Positions 46,104 to 56,463 of a stretch of 64,000 nucleotides of DNA are shown here, piece by piece. The stretch comes from an uncultured Aeriscardovia sp. (lineage in GTDB: Bacteria > Actinomycetota > Actinomycetes > Actinomycetales > Bifidobacteriaceae). Location of the stretch: contig CAIFER010000001.1 of NCBI GenBank assembly GCA_903789525.1, positions 558,001 through 622,000 on the forward strand. The letters are read 5' to 3'. Position numbers and translations under genes: made by a program. The notes beneath the pieces were generated by a model, which was given only the letters and a program-made list of their open reading frames with translations, had not been told where the DNA came from and did no database searches. The number at the start of each line of letters is the position of its first letter. Within the stretch, counting starts at the first letter, position 1.

Positions 46104-49100
46104 TCACTTCGTACTGTATGCGTGCGTGCCCTCAGCTGCAGTGGCTGCTTTCTTGATCGCTGCTTTCAGACGGTCTTGTGCCTTCCCGTATGCAGCGAAG
46201 TCACCGTCCTTCAGAGCAGCTTGTGCATCGTTCATCGCCGCTGTGGCATCGTTGAGCGCATTCTTGACATCATCTGATGCATTAGGGATAGCCCCTGAAT
46301 TCGTGCCAGGACGCGCCGCAGTGCTCCCCTTCGTGCGAGATTGTGATTGCTGTGACGATTGCGATGATCCCGACTGCGAATTGACTGCATCACCTGCAGA
46401 TGCGCCGGAATTTCCGCCGAAGACTTGATCGAGCGCCTCATCGAGAGTATTAGCAAACCCGATGTGCTCGCCGAATGCGACAAGAACCTTCTTGAGCAAC
46501 GGGAATTTCGTTGATCCAGAACTCTGAACATACACTGGTTGGACGTAGACGAGTCCGTGGCCGATCGGAAGTGTGAGCAAATTGCCGCGAACGACTTCAG
46601 TGCTTCCCGTCTCCAGCAAGTTCAGTTCACGCGAAACCGATGCGTCAGCGTTGAAGTTATTTTGTGCCTGACCTGGACCTGGCACATTCGTATTCTTCGG
46701 CAATTCCAGTAATCGGAGTGTGCCGTAATTGGGGCCAATGAAACCACGCCGATCTCCAGCATCCGAATCCGCCGCAAAGAATCCAGTGAGGATCTCACGC
46801 GTCTGCGAACCAGCCGGAATGAATGAGGAACTCAGAGAGAACGTCGGCGTCGTGCGATTCGGCACCTGCATCGTCAGATAATACGGAGGCTGTAACACGG
46901 TCGAATTCGTCGCCATACCCGACGTGCCCTGATCGTCCCCATCACTGTCATCATTCTCATTATCCGAGCTACCAGACTGATTACTCTCAGCCACACCTGT
47001 TTGCTCATTGACCTTGACGGTTGGATCAGACGGCGTCTGCCAGAAATCCTCACCCGAGAAGAATTGGCTTGCAGAACGAACATGATACTTACCGAGTAAC
47101 TGGCGCTGAACCTTGAAAATACTCTCCGGATAGCGCAAATGACTCATGAGCTGACCAGAAATCTGCGACAACGGCTTGTACTGACCCGGGAAAATCTTCT
47201 CCCACGCCTTCAAAATCGGATCGTGCGGATCCCACGCGTACAAATCGACATGACCGTCATATGCGTCAATCGTTGCCTTGACGGAGTTGCGCATGTAATT
47301 TGCTTCGCCAGTTGTCAGCGTGTGCAAAGAACGCGACGAAAGTGTCAGCGCATCCTGCGTTGAGGAGTGCAGATCAACCTTCTGTGAATACGGATACTGA
47401 TCGGACACTGTATACGCGTCCACAATCCACTTCACACGTCCGTCGACGACAGCTGGATATACACGCGAATCGAGCTCAAGGTACGGTGCAACCCGTCGAA
47501 TTCGATCGATTGGCGAGCGATAGTACAGAATCTGCGAGGCACGCGTCACGCGGTCAGAGAAGAAAATCTGATCAGACTGGAAACGAATGGAATACAGCAG
47601 CTTGACGAGCCAATTACTCATACGCGGACCCGCTGAACCGTGGAATTCGTTGCGCACACCCGATGAACCTGACGGATAGTCAAACTCCCAGTCAGAGCGC
47701 CCCGATGGATGGCCCACGATCGAATAGTCCGGTGCCGTCGGAGAAAAGTAAATACGAGGTTCGTAGTGCTGCGTCTGAGTAAGGAGACCTTGTGTTGGAA
47801 TCCCCTTCTCGAAGAACAGCGGTTGACCGTCCTTACTCACACGATTACCGTACGCGGCGACTACTCCGTACCCGTGCGTATACACGGTGTGATCGTTGAC
47901 CCAATTCCGGTCGTCATTTCCGGCCAAGTTCAGTTCACGTGCACCAATAACTGTGTCGTAGCTCTTTCCACGAATCCTGTATTTATCGACAGCGAGCGTG
48001 TCCTCAAACGTGTAATACTGCTTAGACTGTTGAAGCTGGCGGAATGTGGGGGCCACGACTTGCGGATCAAGCAAACGAATCTGAGCAGTCGTCTCTGTAT
48101 CGCGCGAAAGTTGGCCTGCCTGTCCAGTTGTCGTCGCGTTGTACGGCTGGAATTTCACATTCTTTAACCCAAACGCCTGCGTCGTCGCATCAATATTGCG
48201 CTGGATGTACTGCGATTCCAACTCCTGCTGGTTTGGATTGACAACAAACTGTTGCAACACGGCTGGATAAATGATCTGCACGATGAGTCCAACAACCACG
48301 AGCACAGCAACCGAGATGAGCGGCAACCGCATGAGACGCAGTGCTTTCTTCCACGTCACCGGCGAATCCGTTGGCACGAGGTCGAGGCGATCCGAGGCCA
48401 TGAGCCACGCACCCAGCACGCAGCCAACGACAAGGAGCAACGCCGCCATAATGAAAATACCCGGGATGGATGCGTGTACTTGCGTGTACGCCGCACCGGT
48501 TATGGATCCTGATGTCTGCGTGAGCGACTGGAAAGCTGACAGCACTGTTCGCAAAGCTGCAACGACAAACGTAATGATGACCCACACGCCCATTTGACGG
48601 CGCGCGCGTCGAGTCATGCCCACAAGCGCTTGTTTGCGCGACGGAAGACGGAAACGAATTCCTGACAGCGCGAATTGAAAAACAAGGCAGACGATCAACC
48701 CCACTAAAGCGAGAGTGAGGAGTCCTGCTGCGATTGCACGGAATGCCGGTAGAAGGAAAACGTAGAAGCCGACATCGATACCGAACTGAGGATCTCTAAC
48801 TCCAAACGACTGGGCGTGCGAAGCAAGAAGAATCTCATTCCAATTCGAGAGAAGTCTCCCACCGAGCAACGCTCCAACAACGACACTGACCCAGAATGCG
48901 ACGCGCCGAGCTGTGCGAGAACTGAAACTCTTTCTTTCGACGATCACACCATCGTGTGACTGATATGAATACCCGTTTGCATCTGCCGGCCGTGAATGGA
49001 TAGCCACATCAGCGGAGAGGAAACCGACGACACCAACGAGGACGGCATACACAATCCAGAGACCGACTTTCATGGCAAGTGTCGTCCAGATCACAGACCC

Positions 49101-49394
49101 ATATCCGAGCTGCGTGTACCACATCACATCTGTGATAAAGCGCGCTGACACAACGATGAGAAACACAAGGGCCACAAGAATAGCGAGCGCGATCCACAGC
49201 CAACGCCACTTCGAGGGGTGACGTCGCGACCCTGACCCGATCGAATATGTGATCGTTGAACGATTCGTCTGCGAATGTGGAGCAGCACCGCGACGAGCAT
49301 TCCGCGCATCCGAAGCAGTGCCAGTAAAGTCACGCGCCTCATTAAACGCATCAGCGATGGAATGGATCAGTGATCGCCAAGAATTGTGAGCCAT
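46104..49394 (-). CDS. UPF0182 large membrane protein
   Basis: Actinobacterial conserved membrane protein of unknown function, 1096 residues. The N-terminal third has about seven hydrophobic segments (first helix near residue 65). A long extracellular part follows with the conserved stretches YTHGYGVVAAYGNRV, EPRIYFSPTAPDYSIVG, and APYLELDSRVYPAVVDGRV. The C-terminal 130 residues are Ser/Gln/Asn- and then Ala/Asp/Lys-rich, ending in a helical KDGDFAAYGKAQDRLKAAI. The ATG at 49394 is chosen; the frame upstream is atypical. The family is near-universal in actinobacteria. Confidence 0.9.
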   Translation of the reverse strand: MAHNSWRSLIHSIADAFNEARDFTGTASDARNARRGAAPHSQTNRSTITYSIGSGSRRHPSKWRWLWIALAILVALVFLIVVSARFITDVMWYTQLGYGSVIWTTLAMKVGLWIVYAVLVGVVGFLSADVAIHSRPADANGYSYQSHDGVIVERKSFSSRTARRVAFWVSVVVGALLGGRLLSNWNEILLASHAQSFGVRDPQFGIDVGFYVFLLPAFRAIAAGLLTLALVGLIVCLVFQFALSGIRFRLPSRKQALVGMTRRARRQMGVWVIITFVVAALRTVLSAFQSLTQTSGSITGAAYTQVHASIPGIFIMAALLLVVGCVLGAWLMASDRLDLVPTDSPVTWKKALRLMRLPLISVAVLVVVGLIVQIIYPAVLQQFVVNPNQQELESQYIQRNIDATTQAFGLKNVKFQPYNATTTGQAGQLSRDTETTAQIRLLDPQVVAPTFRQLQQSKQYYTFEDTLAVDKYRIRGKSYDTVIGARELNLAGNDDRNWVNDHTVYTHGYGVVAAYGNRVSKDGQPLFFEKGIPTQGLLTQTQHYEPRIYFSPTAPDYSIVGHPSGRSDWEFDYPSGSSGVRNEFHGSAGPRMSNWLVKLLYSIRFQSDQIFFSDRVTRASQILYYRSPIDRIRRVAPYLELDSRVYPAVVDGRVKWIVDAYTVSDQYPYSQKVDLHSSTQDALTLSSRSLHTLTTGEANYMRNSVKATIDAYDGHVDLYAWDPHDPILKAWEKIFPGQYKPLSQISGQLMSHLRYPESIFKVQRQLLGKYHVRSASQFFSGEDFWQTPSDPTVKVNEQTGVAESNQSGSSDNENDDSDGDDQGTSGMATNSTVLQPPYYLTMQVPNRTTPTFSLSSSFIPAGSQTREILTGFFAADSDAGDRRGFIGPNYGTLRLLELPKNTNVPGPGQAQNNFNADASVSRELNLLETGSTEVVRGNLLTLPIGHGLVYVQPVYVQSSGSTKFPLLKKVLVAFGEHIGFANTLDEALDQVFGGNSGASAGDAVNSQSGSSQSSQQSQSRTKGSTAARPGTNSGAIPNASDDVKNALNDATAAMNDAQAALKDGDFAAYGKAQDRLKAAIKKAATAAEGTHAYSTK

Positions 49395-49530
49395 AGTCGA
49401 AAGAATACACGCACAGGCATAGTTCCCCGTTGAGTTATGTAGATGAGTGAACAGAGAAATCCATCGCACTAACTTACTGCCAACAGCTCATTGACCACAG
49501 CTTACTAGCGACAACTCACCCACCACATCT

Positions 49531-49562
49531 CAGTAACAGCGCAACTCAGTAACTGCGCAACT
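49531..49562. repeat. Two 16-bp tandem repeats at a gene end
   Basis: CAGTAACAGCGCAACT and CAGTAACTGCGCAACT are adjacent, 15 of 16 bases identical. The second unit enters the stop codon of the small hydrolase gene. The 130 bp before them look like older, degraded copies (CAACAGCTCA, CAACTCACC). Confidence 0.7.
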
Positions 49563-50145
49563 AAATGCTGGAGAGACGCTGTACTTCTTTCAAGACAAGC
49601 GGGAAACGATCATATCCGTCTGATGACAGGAAGTGGCCTCCATGAGAACGCACAATAAGTTGTGCATGCAAACTGTCAGCCATATTTTGTGACACACGAG
49701 AAGGCGCGATCGGATCGTCTTTCGCTGTAATGACATCACACGCTCTCAGACTCGCACGAATGTGTGCATAGTCAAATGGGGGCGTCACAAATGCATCCAG
49801 CATCGGATATCCTGCGAGCGGTTGGTCAAAGGGACCGACGAGGATCAGCCTGACATTCGTGAGTTCAGGATGCGACTCGATCCACCGCAACGAGGCCGCG
49901 CATCCAAGGCTGTGAGCGACGATCACAAGTGGCGCAGATGGGTCTGTCACCGGAATTTGCCGGTCGATCGCCTGTTGCCACGCCTGTGGATGTGGAGCAA
50001 ACGGATCCGGCAAATCCAAACGCGTCACCGTCATCTGGGGATCACAGTGAGCTGCCGCTTGTTCAAGCCATGGAAACCAATCGTCATCCTTCGTCGATGT
50101 GCCGTGAATCACATACACCGGGACTGGAGACTTCGTTGTTGCCAT
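49561..50145 (-). CDS. Small alpha/beta hydrolase (RBBP9/YdeN-like)
   Basis: Predicted serine hydrolase of 194 residues. The nucleophile elbow is VAHSLG, the acid is probably in AKDDPIAP and the His in SHGGHFLSSDGY. VYVIHGTSTKDDDWFPWL at the start is typical of the small RBBP9/YdeN group. The substrate is unknown. The ATG at 50145 is chosen over 50166 because GAGGAAGG stands upstream of it. It lies between UPF0182 and the amino-acid permease. Confidence 0.78.
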   Translation of the reverse strand: MATTKSPVPVYVIHGTSTKDDDWFPWLEQAAAHCDPQMTVTRLDLPDPFAPHPQAWQQAIDRQIPVTDPSAPLVIVAHSLGCAASLRWIESHPELTNVRLILVGPFDQPLAGYPMLDAFVTPPFDYAHIRASLRACDVITAKDDPIAPSRVSQNMADSLHAQLIVRSHGGHFLSSDGYDRFPLVLKEVQRLSSI

Positions 50146-50203
50146 TGCCAATTGCCTTCCTCTCATTCAGTGCGTCTTAATGAGCTCATAAGTGTTCATG
50201 AGT

Positions 50204-51646
50204 TCATGAGCCAAGCTGAATCACACCACACGCGCACAAGATTATCGCCACAATACCTAATATTCCGAGGATGACCATCCATACGATCTCACTGGCCGTA
50301 ATCTTCTTGCCATACTGTTTGCACCCATAAATATACAGGATGAAACCGATGAGGAAGCTGATCGTGACGACGAGCACTTCTTTCCACCCTGCCAACACCA
50401 TGCAGCCGATCTGGAACACGAACGCGAGAAGACCGATCACATACTGGCCCCATGCCCTTTCCTTGCGCGCACACCGCATCTGGAAGAGGCCAACAAACAC
50501 GTATGAATACAAAACTGCAGCCGTGCACAAACCGTACGCGAACTCATAAGCGTGCGTAGTGAAGAGAAGCGAGAAGAGAAAAATCGTCTCTAACACTGTC
50601 GTCACAATGAGTGAGTGCGCAGGAGCACCATGTTTGTTCACACTCCCCCACATTCTCGAAAGAACATGGTCATCAGCGAGGAGTCGCATTGACTCAGTCG
50701 GCAAAATCGTCCACGACAGCAATGCGAACAAGGAGGAGATGATCAGTCCTACATTGATCAGTCCTGCTCCCCACGGCCCAACAATATGATCCAGCACTTC
50801 TCCAAGCGCTGGTTGACTCATATGTGCCAGTTGAGCACGCGAAATAACACCGTACGGCAAGATGGAAATAAGCACATAGAAAACCCAGACGAGCACAAAG
50901 CTGATGATCGCCGACACAACCGTCGCTTGATGACTCTTTGCACGCGAGAGGAGCACGTTCGCACCTTCGACACCGATGAACACCCAAATCATCGTCATGA
51001 GGGCGCCTTGCACTTGTACCCACACGCTCCCCGTGACCGTTCCTGTTGTCAGCGAGCTGGCGACGTTACCCCAGAACACCTGCGAGAACACATCAGCACG
51101 GAAACTCATAGCGACAATGATGACGAACAAAATGAGAGGGACAATCTTGCAAATCGTTCCAATCATATTGAGGAACGACGCTTCCTCCACACCGTGAATG
51201 ATGAGTGCCGTGATAATCCAAATCACAGCAATGGCAACAAGAATAGACGGAAGGTTCTGACCGCCAGCAAAAAGTGGGAAGAAGTGACCGAGCGCTGACA
51301 TGAGCATCGTACAAAACGCGATATTCCCGAGCCAAGCGGACAGCCAATAGCTCCAGCCAGAGATGAACTCAGCAAACGGACCGAATGCACCCGCGTACGC
51401 GAAAATACCTGAACTCATCTCCGGATGCGCAAACGTCAAATGGTTGATAGACAAGATGAGCATCAAGAAGCCGATACCAGCAATTGCCCAGCCAATCAAC
51501 GCCGGACCAGGCGCGGTCGCACGCGACAGATCATTCGTGATTCCAAAAATGCCCGTCCCAATACACGATGAGACGACGAGCGCGATGAGCTCTGGCATAT
51601 TGATAGTATGGCCGGCGACAGTTTCCGGCGTGCTGTGGTCAGCCAT
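50204..51646 (-). CDS. APC-family amino-acid antiporter (ArcD-like)
   Basis: 480 residues with about 12 membrane helices. SSCIGTGIFGITNDLS in the first helix and FIGVEGANVLLSRAKSH in the middle fit the basic amino-acid/polyamine antiporter (ArcD/LysI) group of the APC family. The substrate could be arginine/ornithine, lysine or another amine; no decarboxylase or deiminase gene is beside it. It is divergent from a proton P-type ATPase with an 87-base gap, which suggests a shared acid or pH response. Confidence 0.8.
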   Translation of the reverse strand: MADHSTPETVAGHTINMPELIALVVSSCIGTGIFGITNDLSRATAPGPALIGWAIAGIGFLMLILSINHLTFAHPEMSSGIFAYAGAFGPFAEFISGWSYWLSAWLGNIAFCTMLMSALGHFFPLFAGGQNLPSILVAIAVIWIITALIIHGVEEASFLNMIGTICKIVPLILFVIIVAMSFRADVFSQVFWGNVASSLTTGTVTGSVWVQVQGALMTMIWVFIGVEGANVLLSRAKSHQATVVSAIISFVLVWVFYVLISILPYGVISRAQLAHMSQPALGEVLDHIVGPWGAGLINVGLIISSLFALLSWTILPTESMRLLADDHVLSRMWGSVNKHGAPAHSLIVTTVLETIFLFSLLFTTHAYEFAYGLCTAAVLYSYVFVGLFQMRCARKERAWGQYVIGLLAFVFQIGCMVLAGWKEVLVVTISFLIGFILYIYGCKQYGKKITASEIVWMVILGILGIVAIILCACGVIQLGS

Positions 51647-51733
51647 GTCGTTCTCTCCTTTGATATAGTTCCCTCCACTCTAGAGCAACCTGTGTCTCCT
51701 CTCGATGAGATTGAGGAATGCCATAATGGGGAC

Positions 51734-54103
51734 ATGCCTGAAGTTCACGATTCATCTCATGCAACGCATCCAACAGAGCCACAAGGGCTGACGTCACACG
51801 AAGCAGCTCGCCGCCTTGCACAGGACGGCACAAACGAAGTTCCTCAACCGAAGTTCAATTTCTGGAAAGCATTTGCATCCGGACTCTGGAACCTCTCCGC
51901 ATGGATCCTCGAAGGTGCACTCATCCTCGAAGTCATCCTTGGCAAAGGGATTCAAGCGGCGTTCGTGGCTGCCATGCTGCTCTTCGCTGCTCTTAATGGC
52001 GCGTTCCAGAAGCGCAAAAGTAATCGTGTTCTCGACGATATTTCCCACGAACTCACCCCAGTCGTTTCAGTCAAACGCGATGGAATGTGGACGAAAATCG
52101 ACTCCAAACAGCTCGTCCGCGGTGATCTCATCAATCTCAACCGCGGTGATGTGCTCGCAGCGGATTCAATCCTTCAAACCGGTTCAATCTCGTGCGACGA
52201 AAGCTCTATTACCGGCGAATCAGCACCGGTTAAGAAGCATGTGGGTGACACAGCACTATCTGGAACGACAGTCGTCCAAGGTTCCGGTTTGGCACAAGTG
52301 AGCGCTACGGGCATCCATTCACGGTCGGGCAAGACTGTCAACCTCATCAATACTTCTGCTGCTCCAGGTCACCTGCAGGTGCTCCTCACACGCATTATTT
52401 ACTATTTGTGCCTGCTCGACAGTGTTCTCACCGCTGTCCTCATTATTGCGGCACTGATTCGCCACGAAAACATCATCTCAATGCTGCCGTTCCTGGCAAT
52501 GATGTTCATCGCTTCAATCCCCGTTGCAATGCCATCCACCTTTGCCGTCTCCAACTCATTTGAGGCGAAGGCACTGACTGGGCACGGTATTTTGACATCT
52601 GATCTTACGGGCATTCAGGACGCTGCGAACGTCGATGTTCTTCTCTCCGATAAGACAGGCACGATTACCGAAAACCACACATCCGTGTCCTCGTGGACAA
52701 ATGTGTCCGCATATCCAGATGAAACCGCGCTTCTTCTTGCCGCGAGCGCAGCCGATCAGCGAACGCAATCCGTCGTGGATACGGCTGTTCTTGACTTTGC
52801 TCATGCCCATCAGCTGAAACCTCACCAGCCCGACGATTTCACACCCTTTACTCCGGACAAGGGTTATTCGCAGGCGCACGTCTCTATCCCTACTCCCTCT
52901 GCTCCGCACGCATCTGTTGTGGACGTCAAGCTCGGTTCATACAAAGTGCTCTCTCACCTTGATCCTCAATCTGATCAGAAGGTTCGTGCTGCGCACATTG
53001 ATTTCACTGCAGGCCGTTCGGTTGCTGTCCTCATTAACGACCACCTCGCTGGCATCTTCATTCTCTCTGATACGATCCGTCAGGACTCCGCGAAGGCATT
53101 GTCTGACTTGCGTTCCCGCGGTATTACCACGATCATGCTGACGGGCGATAATCAACGAACGGCTCAAGCAGTAGCCACACGCGTTGGGTTGCCAGGCACG
53201 GTTGTTTCACGTCATGATATCGATCTCGACACGCTCGATCCTGCGGCTCCGGACGCTCACATTGCCGGGATTGCAGACGTTCTTCCGGAAGGAAAACTCG
53301 AGATCGTCAAAGCATTACAAAAACACGGTCATATCGTGGCGATGACAGGTGACGGCGTCAACGATGCTCCTGCCCTGAAGCAAGCTGAAGTTGGTATTGC
53401 TGTTTCCAATGCAGCTGATGTGGCGAAGCGATCCGGAAAGATGGTGCTACTCACGGACGGATTGACACCGATCATACACATTTTGGATGCCGGACACCGT
53501 GTCCATCGACGCATGATCACGTGGGCCATCTCGAAACTCGCCCGTACCGCCGAACTGACGATGCTGATCACGCTCGTCTACGTGTTCTTCAAACGCTTGC
53601 CGCTCGGGCTCAACGCGATGGTGATCTTCACGATCATGAACAATATGGTCACCATGATGCTCGGCACAGATCGCGCTGTCGCTGCTCGTGTTCCAGAAAA
53701 GTGGGACATTGGCAGTCTCTCTCGCCTCTCGTTCTGCCTCGCCGGTACGTGGACAATCCTCGGATTCGGACTCTTCTGGGTTCTTTCTGTCCATGGCTGG
53801 CGCATTGATACTCTCACGACGGTTATGTTCGTCTTCCTCGAGTTGACTGCAATTATGCTCATGCTCGCTGCGCGTACGTCTGGATTCTTCTGGCGTTCGC
53901 TCCCCTCCACGCAAGTGTGGTCAGTCCAGCTCGCCGATGTCATCATCACCGTTGTTTTGGCGCTCACTGGGCTCGCAATGGAAGCACGAATCACCATCAT
54001 CCAGCTGCTCATCGTGACCGGAATAGTGCTCGTTGGTAGCGTCCTCATAGACCTGATCTACGTGCCTCTTGCTCGCCATAGCGGCATCGCGCAGTCACAC
54101 TGA
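51734..54103 (+). CDS. Plasma-membrane-type H+-transporting P-type ATPase (P3A)
   Basis: Pumps protons out at the expense of ATP. 789 residues. Motifs are ITGESAPVKK, SIPVAMPSTF in helix M4, the phosphorylated Asp in SDKTGTITENH (about D306), MLTGDNQRTAQ and GDGVNDAPALKQAEVGIAVS. The N-terminal SGLWNLSAWILEGALI is characteristic of the fungal/plant-type H+-ATPase group. The ATG at 51734 has only GGGG very close upstream; longer in-frame starts are possible. It is divergent from the ArcD-like antiporter and 20 bases upstream of a DMT transporter. Confidence 0.88.
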   Translation: MPEVHDSSHATHPTEPQGLTSHEAARRLAQDGTNEVPQPKFNFWKAFASGLWNLSAWILEGALILEVILGKGIQAAFVAAMLLFAALNGAFQKRKSNRVLDDISHELTPVVSVKRDGMWTKIDSKQLVRGDLINLNRGDVLAADSILQTGSISCDESSITGESAPVKKHVGDTALSGTTVVQGSGLAQVSATGIHSRSGKTVNLINTSAAPGHLQVLLTRIIYYLCLLDSVLTAVLIIAALIRHENIISMLPFLAMMFIASIPVAMPSTFAVSNSFEAKALTGHGILTSDLTGIQDAANVDVLLSDKTGTITENHTSVSSWTNVSAYPDETALLLAASAADQRTQSVVDTAVLDFAHAHQLKPHQPDDFTPFTPDKGYSQAHVSIPTPSAPHASVVDVKLGSYKVLSHLDPQSDQKVRAAHIDFTAGRSVAVLINDHLAGIFILSDTIRQDSAKALSDLRSRGITTIMLTGDNQRTAQAVATRVGLPGTVVSRHDIDLDTLDPAAPDAHIAGIADVLPEGKLEIVKALQKHGHIVAMTGDGVNDAPALKQAEVGIAVSNAADVAKRSGKMVLLTDGLTPIIHILDAGHRVHRRMITWAISKLARTAELTMLITLVYVFFKRLPLGLNAMVIFTIMNNMVTMMLGTDRAVAARVPEKWDIGSLSRLSFCLAGTWTILGFGLFWVLSVHGWRIDTLTTVMFVFLELTAIMLMLAARTSGFFWRSLPSTQVWSVQLADVIITVVLALTGLAMEARITIIQLLIVTGIVLVGSVLIDLIYVPLARHSGIAQSH

Positions 54104-54123
54104 GGATATGAGGTTGGCTTCTT

Positions 54124-55068
54124 GTGATTGTGAGTTATCTTTCCTTCGCTCTCATCGGTATCATCGCCGGGGGATGTGCTCCACTTCAAACTGCACTCAA
54201 CGCCCGAATTCGCACAGCCAGCTCCAGTGCGGTTGACTCATCACTCATCAATTACGCGATCGGCTCACTGACACTCGTCGTCTGTGGCGGAATTGTGGGA
54301 CAAGGATTCTTCATTCCGTGGGCACATATCAGCGCACTGCCGTGGTGGGGTTGGCTCCCTGGATTTCTCGGCTCACTGTTCGTCTGTGGAAACATCCTTT
54401 TGTTCCCGATCCTAGGAGCAGTTCAGATTGCGACGATCCCACTTGTAGGGCAAATCGTTGCAAGCGTTGTCATCGATGCAGCAGGTTGGTTTGGGACAAA
54501 AATAATTCCACTCTCGGCACCCCGTGTGATCGGGTGCATCATCGTGATTGCGGGAGTCATCATTTCAACACTGACCCACTCGTCTTCTTCACCGACACGG
54601 TCTATGCACACAACATTACGAGTGTGGCTCGCCCGTGCAGCAGCTTTTGGGATTGGTGTCAGTTTTGCGTGTCAGTCTGCGATCAATGGAACAAATGGGC
54701 GGGAAATGGGATCTGCCATCCATTCCGCACTCCTCAACTTTGTAGTCGGAACGATCATTTTCGCCTGCATTGCGCTCATCCGCGCTGATTGGAAGACACT
54801 ACGCCCATCGCATCTGTCAGCACAACATCTTCCGTGGTACGTATGGCTCGGCGGCGTGCTCGGTGCTGTGAACTTGACTCTCATCGCCCTCATCACGCCG
54901 CTCATTGGCACAGGTATGACGCTGATCCTCGGCATGATCGGTCAGATGATCGCGAGCCTTGTCATTGATCAGTGTGGTCTCGTTGGCGCTCAGAAGAGGA
55001 AGACGCATCCGGCTCAGATTATTGGCCTGATCATCATGCTCGCCGGCGCTGGAATCAGCGAACTGTGA
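54124..55068 (+). CDS. DMT-superfamily transporter (DUF606/YdcZ type)
   Basis: 314 residues with ten hydrophobic segments in two halves of five. Each half has the same pattern: N-terminal AGGCAPLQTALNARIRT and the matching SFACQSAINGTNGREMG, then QIVASVVIDAAGWFG and QMIASLVIDQCGLVG. This is a fused two-repeat DUF606 protein, where many relatives are single-repeat pairs. The start is GTG 54124. The substrate is unknown. It follows the proton ATPase by 20 bases. Confidence 0.85.
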   Translation: MIVSYLSFALIGIIAGGCAPLQTALNARIRTASSSAVDSSLINYAIGSLTLVVCGGIVGQGFFIPWAHISALPWWGWLPGFLGSLFVCGNILLFPILGAVQIATIPLVGQIVASVVIDAAGWFGTKIIPLSAPRVIGCIIVIAGVIISTLTHSSSSPTRSMHTTLRVWLARAAAFGIGVSFACQSAINGTNGREMGSAIHSALLNFVVGTIIFACIALIRADWKTLRPSHLSAQHLPWYVWLGGVLGAVNLTLIALITPLIGTGMTLILGMIGQMIASLVIDQCGLVGAQKRKTHPAQIIGLIIMLAGAGISEL

Positions 55069-55095
55069 CGAGAATCTGCACCATCATGACCATGG

Positions 55096-55130
55096 GAAAG
55101 TAACAGAGAAAGTAACAACAGAAAAGTAAC
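55096..55130. repeat. Three short repeats after the DMT gene
   Basis: GAAAGTAAC at 55096-55104 and 55108-55116, and AAAAGTAAC at 55122-55130, between the stop codon and the terminator. Confidence 0.65.
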
Positions 55131-55140
55131 TGCACAAACA

Positions 55141-55175
55141 AATGGGCTCCAGGAATAATCCTGAAGCCCATTTTT
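55141..55175 (+). terminator. Terminator after the DMT transporter
   Basis: ATGGGCTCCAGGA (55141-55153) and TCCTGAAGCCCAT (55158-55170) pair with one mismatch around ATAA, followed by TTTTT. A clear rho-independent terminator. Confidence 0.92.
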
Positions 55176-55275
55176 CACATTTCTCACGCGGTCAACAACC
55201 TGTGCATGCAACTCATTGCGATGAGAACTGTTGTGGTGAGAATGCCCTGCACAGCACCATGGAGAACGTCATTTT

Positions 55276-56397
55276 TTACTTTTTATCGACGTTGAAACGG
55301 AATTCAGCGATATCTCCGTCTTCCATGACATAATCTTTGCCCTCGAGATGCACGAGACCTGCCTCGCGGACCTTCTCGTACGACCCCAGACGGACGAGAT
55401 CATCGTACTTGACAATCTCTGCCTTGATGAAGCCCTTTTCGAAGTCCGAGTGAATGACACCGGCGGCTTGCGGAGCCTTCCAGCCCTGATGGATCGTCCA
55501 CGCATGGACTTCCTTTGGACCAGCTGTCAAGAATGTCTGCAGTCCCAGCGTCTTGAAACCGACACGAGCAAGCTGATCGAGACCAGATTCCTTGAGTCCA
55601 TCAGCCTCCAGCATTTCGGCAACGTCTTCCTTGCTCAGACCCGGATCGTTGAGCTGAGCTTCGAAATCAGCGTTAATGAACAATGCTGGTGCTGGAGCCA
55701 CACTCTTGGCGAGTTTCGTATGCAAAGCCTCATCGTGCAACTGATCATCGTCGACGTTGAAAACGTAAATAAACGGCTTTGCGGTCATGAGATGCAGGTC
55801 ATAGACAGCGTTCTTGTCAATCTTGCCGGCTGCATCTGCATGGAAGATCGTCTCACCATCAGACAGGATCTTCTGAGCCTTGATCACAGTGTCGTAATAA
55901 TCTTGCTTGATCTTGCCGCCACGCAGATCCTTCTGCAGCTTCGGCAACGCCTTTTCGATTGTTTGCAGATCAGCGAGCATCAGCTCAGTATTGATCGTGT
56001 CGATATCGGCTGCTGGATCAACCTTGCCGCCGTTTGCTGCAATCGTCTGATCATCGCGGACAATGTCTGGATCAGAAAAGACACGCACGACTTCGCAGAT
56101 CGCGTTTGCCTCGCGAATGTTAGCCAGGAACTGATTGCCGAGGCCTTCACCCTTGGATGCGCCTTTCACAATTCCAGCGATATCCACAAACGTGACCGTC
56201 GCATGAACGATCTTGTTCGTCTTGACGATCGGTGCTAGCTTCTCCAGACGCGGATCTGGCAGTGCCACGACACCAGTGTTGGGGTCGATCGTCGCAAACG
56301 GATAGTTAGCTGCGAGCGCACTATTCTTCGTCAGTGCATTAAACAAAGTGGACTTGCCCACATTCGGCAGTCCCACAATTCCTATGGTCAAAGGCAT
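55276..56397 (-). CDS. ychF: Ribosome-associated ATPase/GTPase YchF
   Basis: Obg-family P-loop protein, 373 residues, that binds ribosomes and prefers ATP in characterised members. The N-terminus MPLTIGIVGLPNVGKSTLF holds the P-loop, with FVDIAGIVKGASKGEG (switch), IPNVDDDQ-type YVFNVDDDQ in place of NKxD, and the C-terminal TGS domain with WTIHQGWKAPQAAGVIHSDF. It stands 66 bases downstream of the aminopeptidase gene. Confidence 0.96.
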   Translation of the reverse strand: MPLTIGIVGLPNVGKSTLFNALTKNSALAANYPFATIDPNTGVVALPDPRLEKLAPIVKTNKIVHATVTFVDIAGIVKGASKGEGLGNQFLANIREANAICEVVRVFSDPDIVRDDQTIAANGGKVDPAADIDTINTELMLADLQTIEKALPKLQKDLRGGKIKQDYYDTVIKAQKILSDGETIFHADAAGKIDKNAVYDLHLMTAKPFIYVFNVDDDQLHDEALHTKLAKSVAPAPALFINADFEAQLNDPGLSKEDVAEMLEADGLKESGLDQLARVGFKTLGLQTFLTAGPKEVHAWTIHQGWKAPQAAGVIHSDFEKGFIKAEIVKYDDLVRLGSYEKVREAGLVHLEGKDYVMEDGDIAEFRFNVDKK

Positions 56398-56463
56398 AGA
56401 GCCAGTTTATCGGTCAACTGTGACTGAGTGACCAAGTGACCGAGCTGGACTCCAAGCCTTTGA

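Noticed and set aside
50181-50213. TTCATGAG repeat near the end of the antiporter gene
   Set aside because: Two copies of eight bases only, partly within coding sequence; too short to separate from chance.
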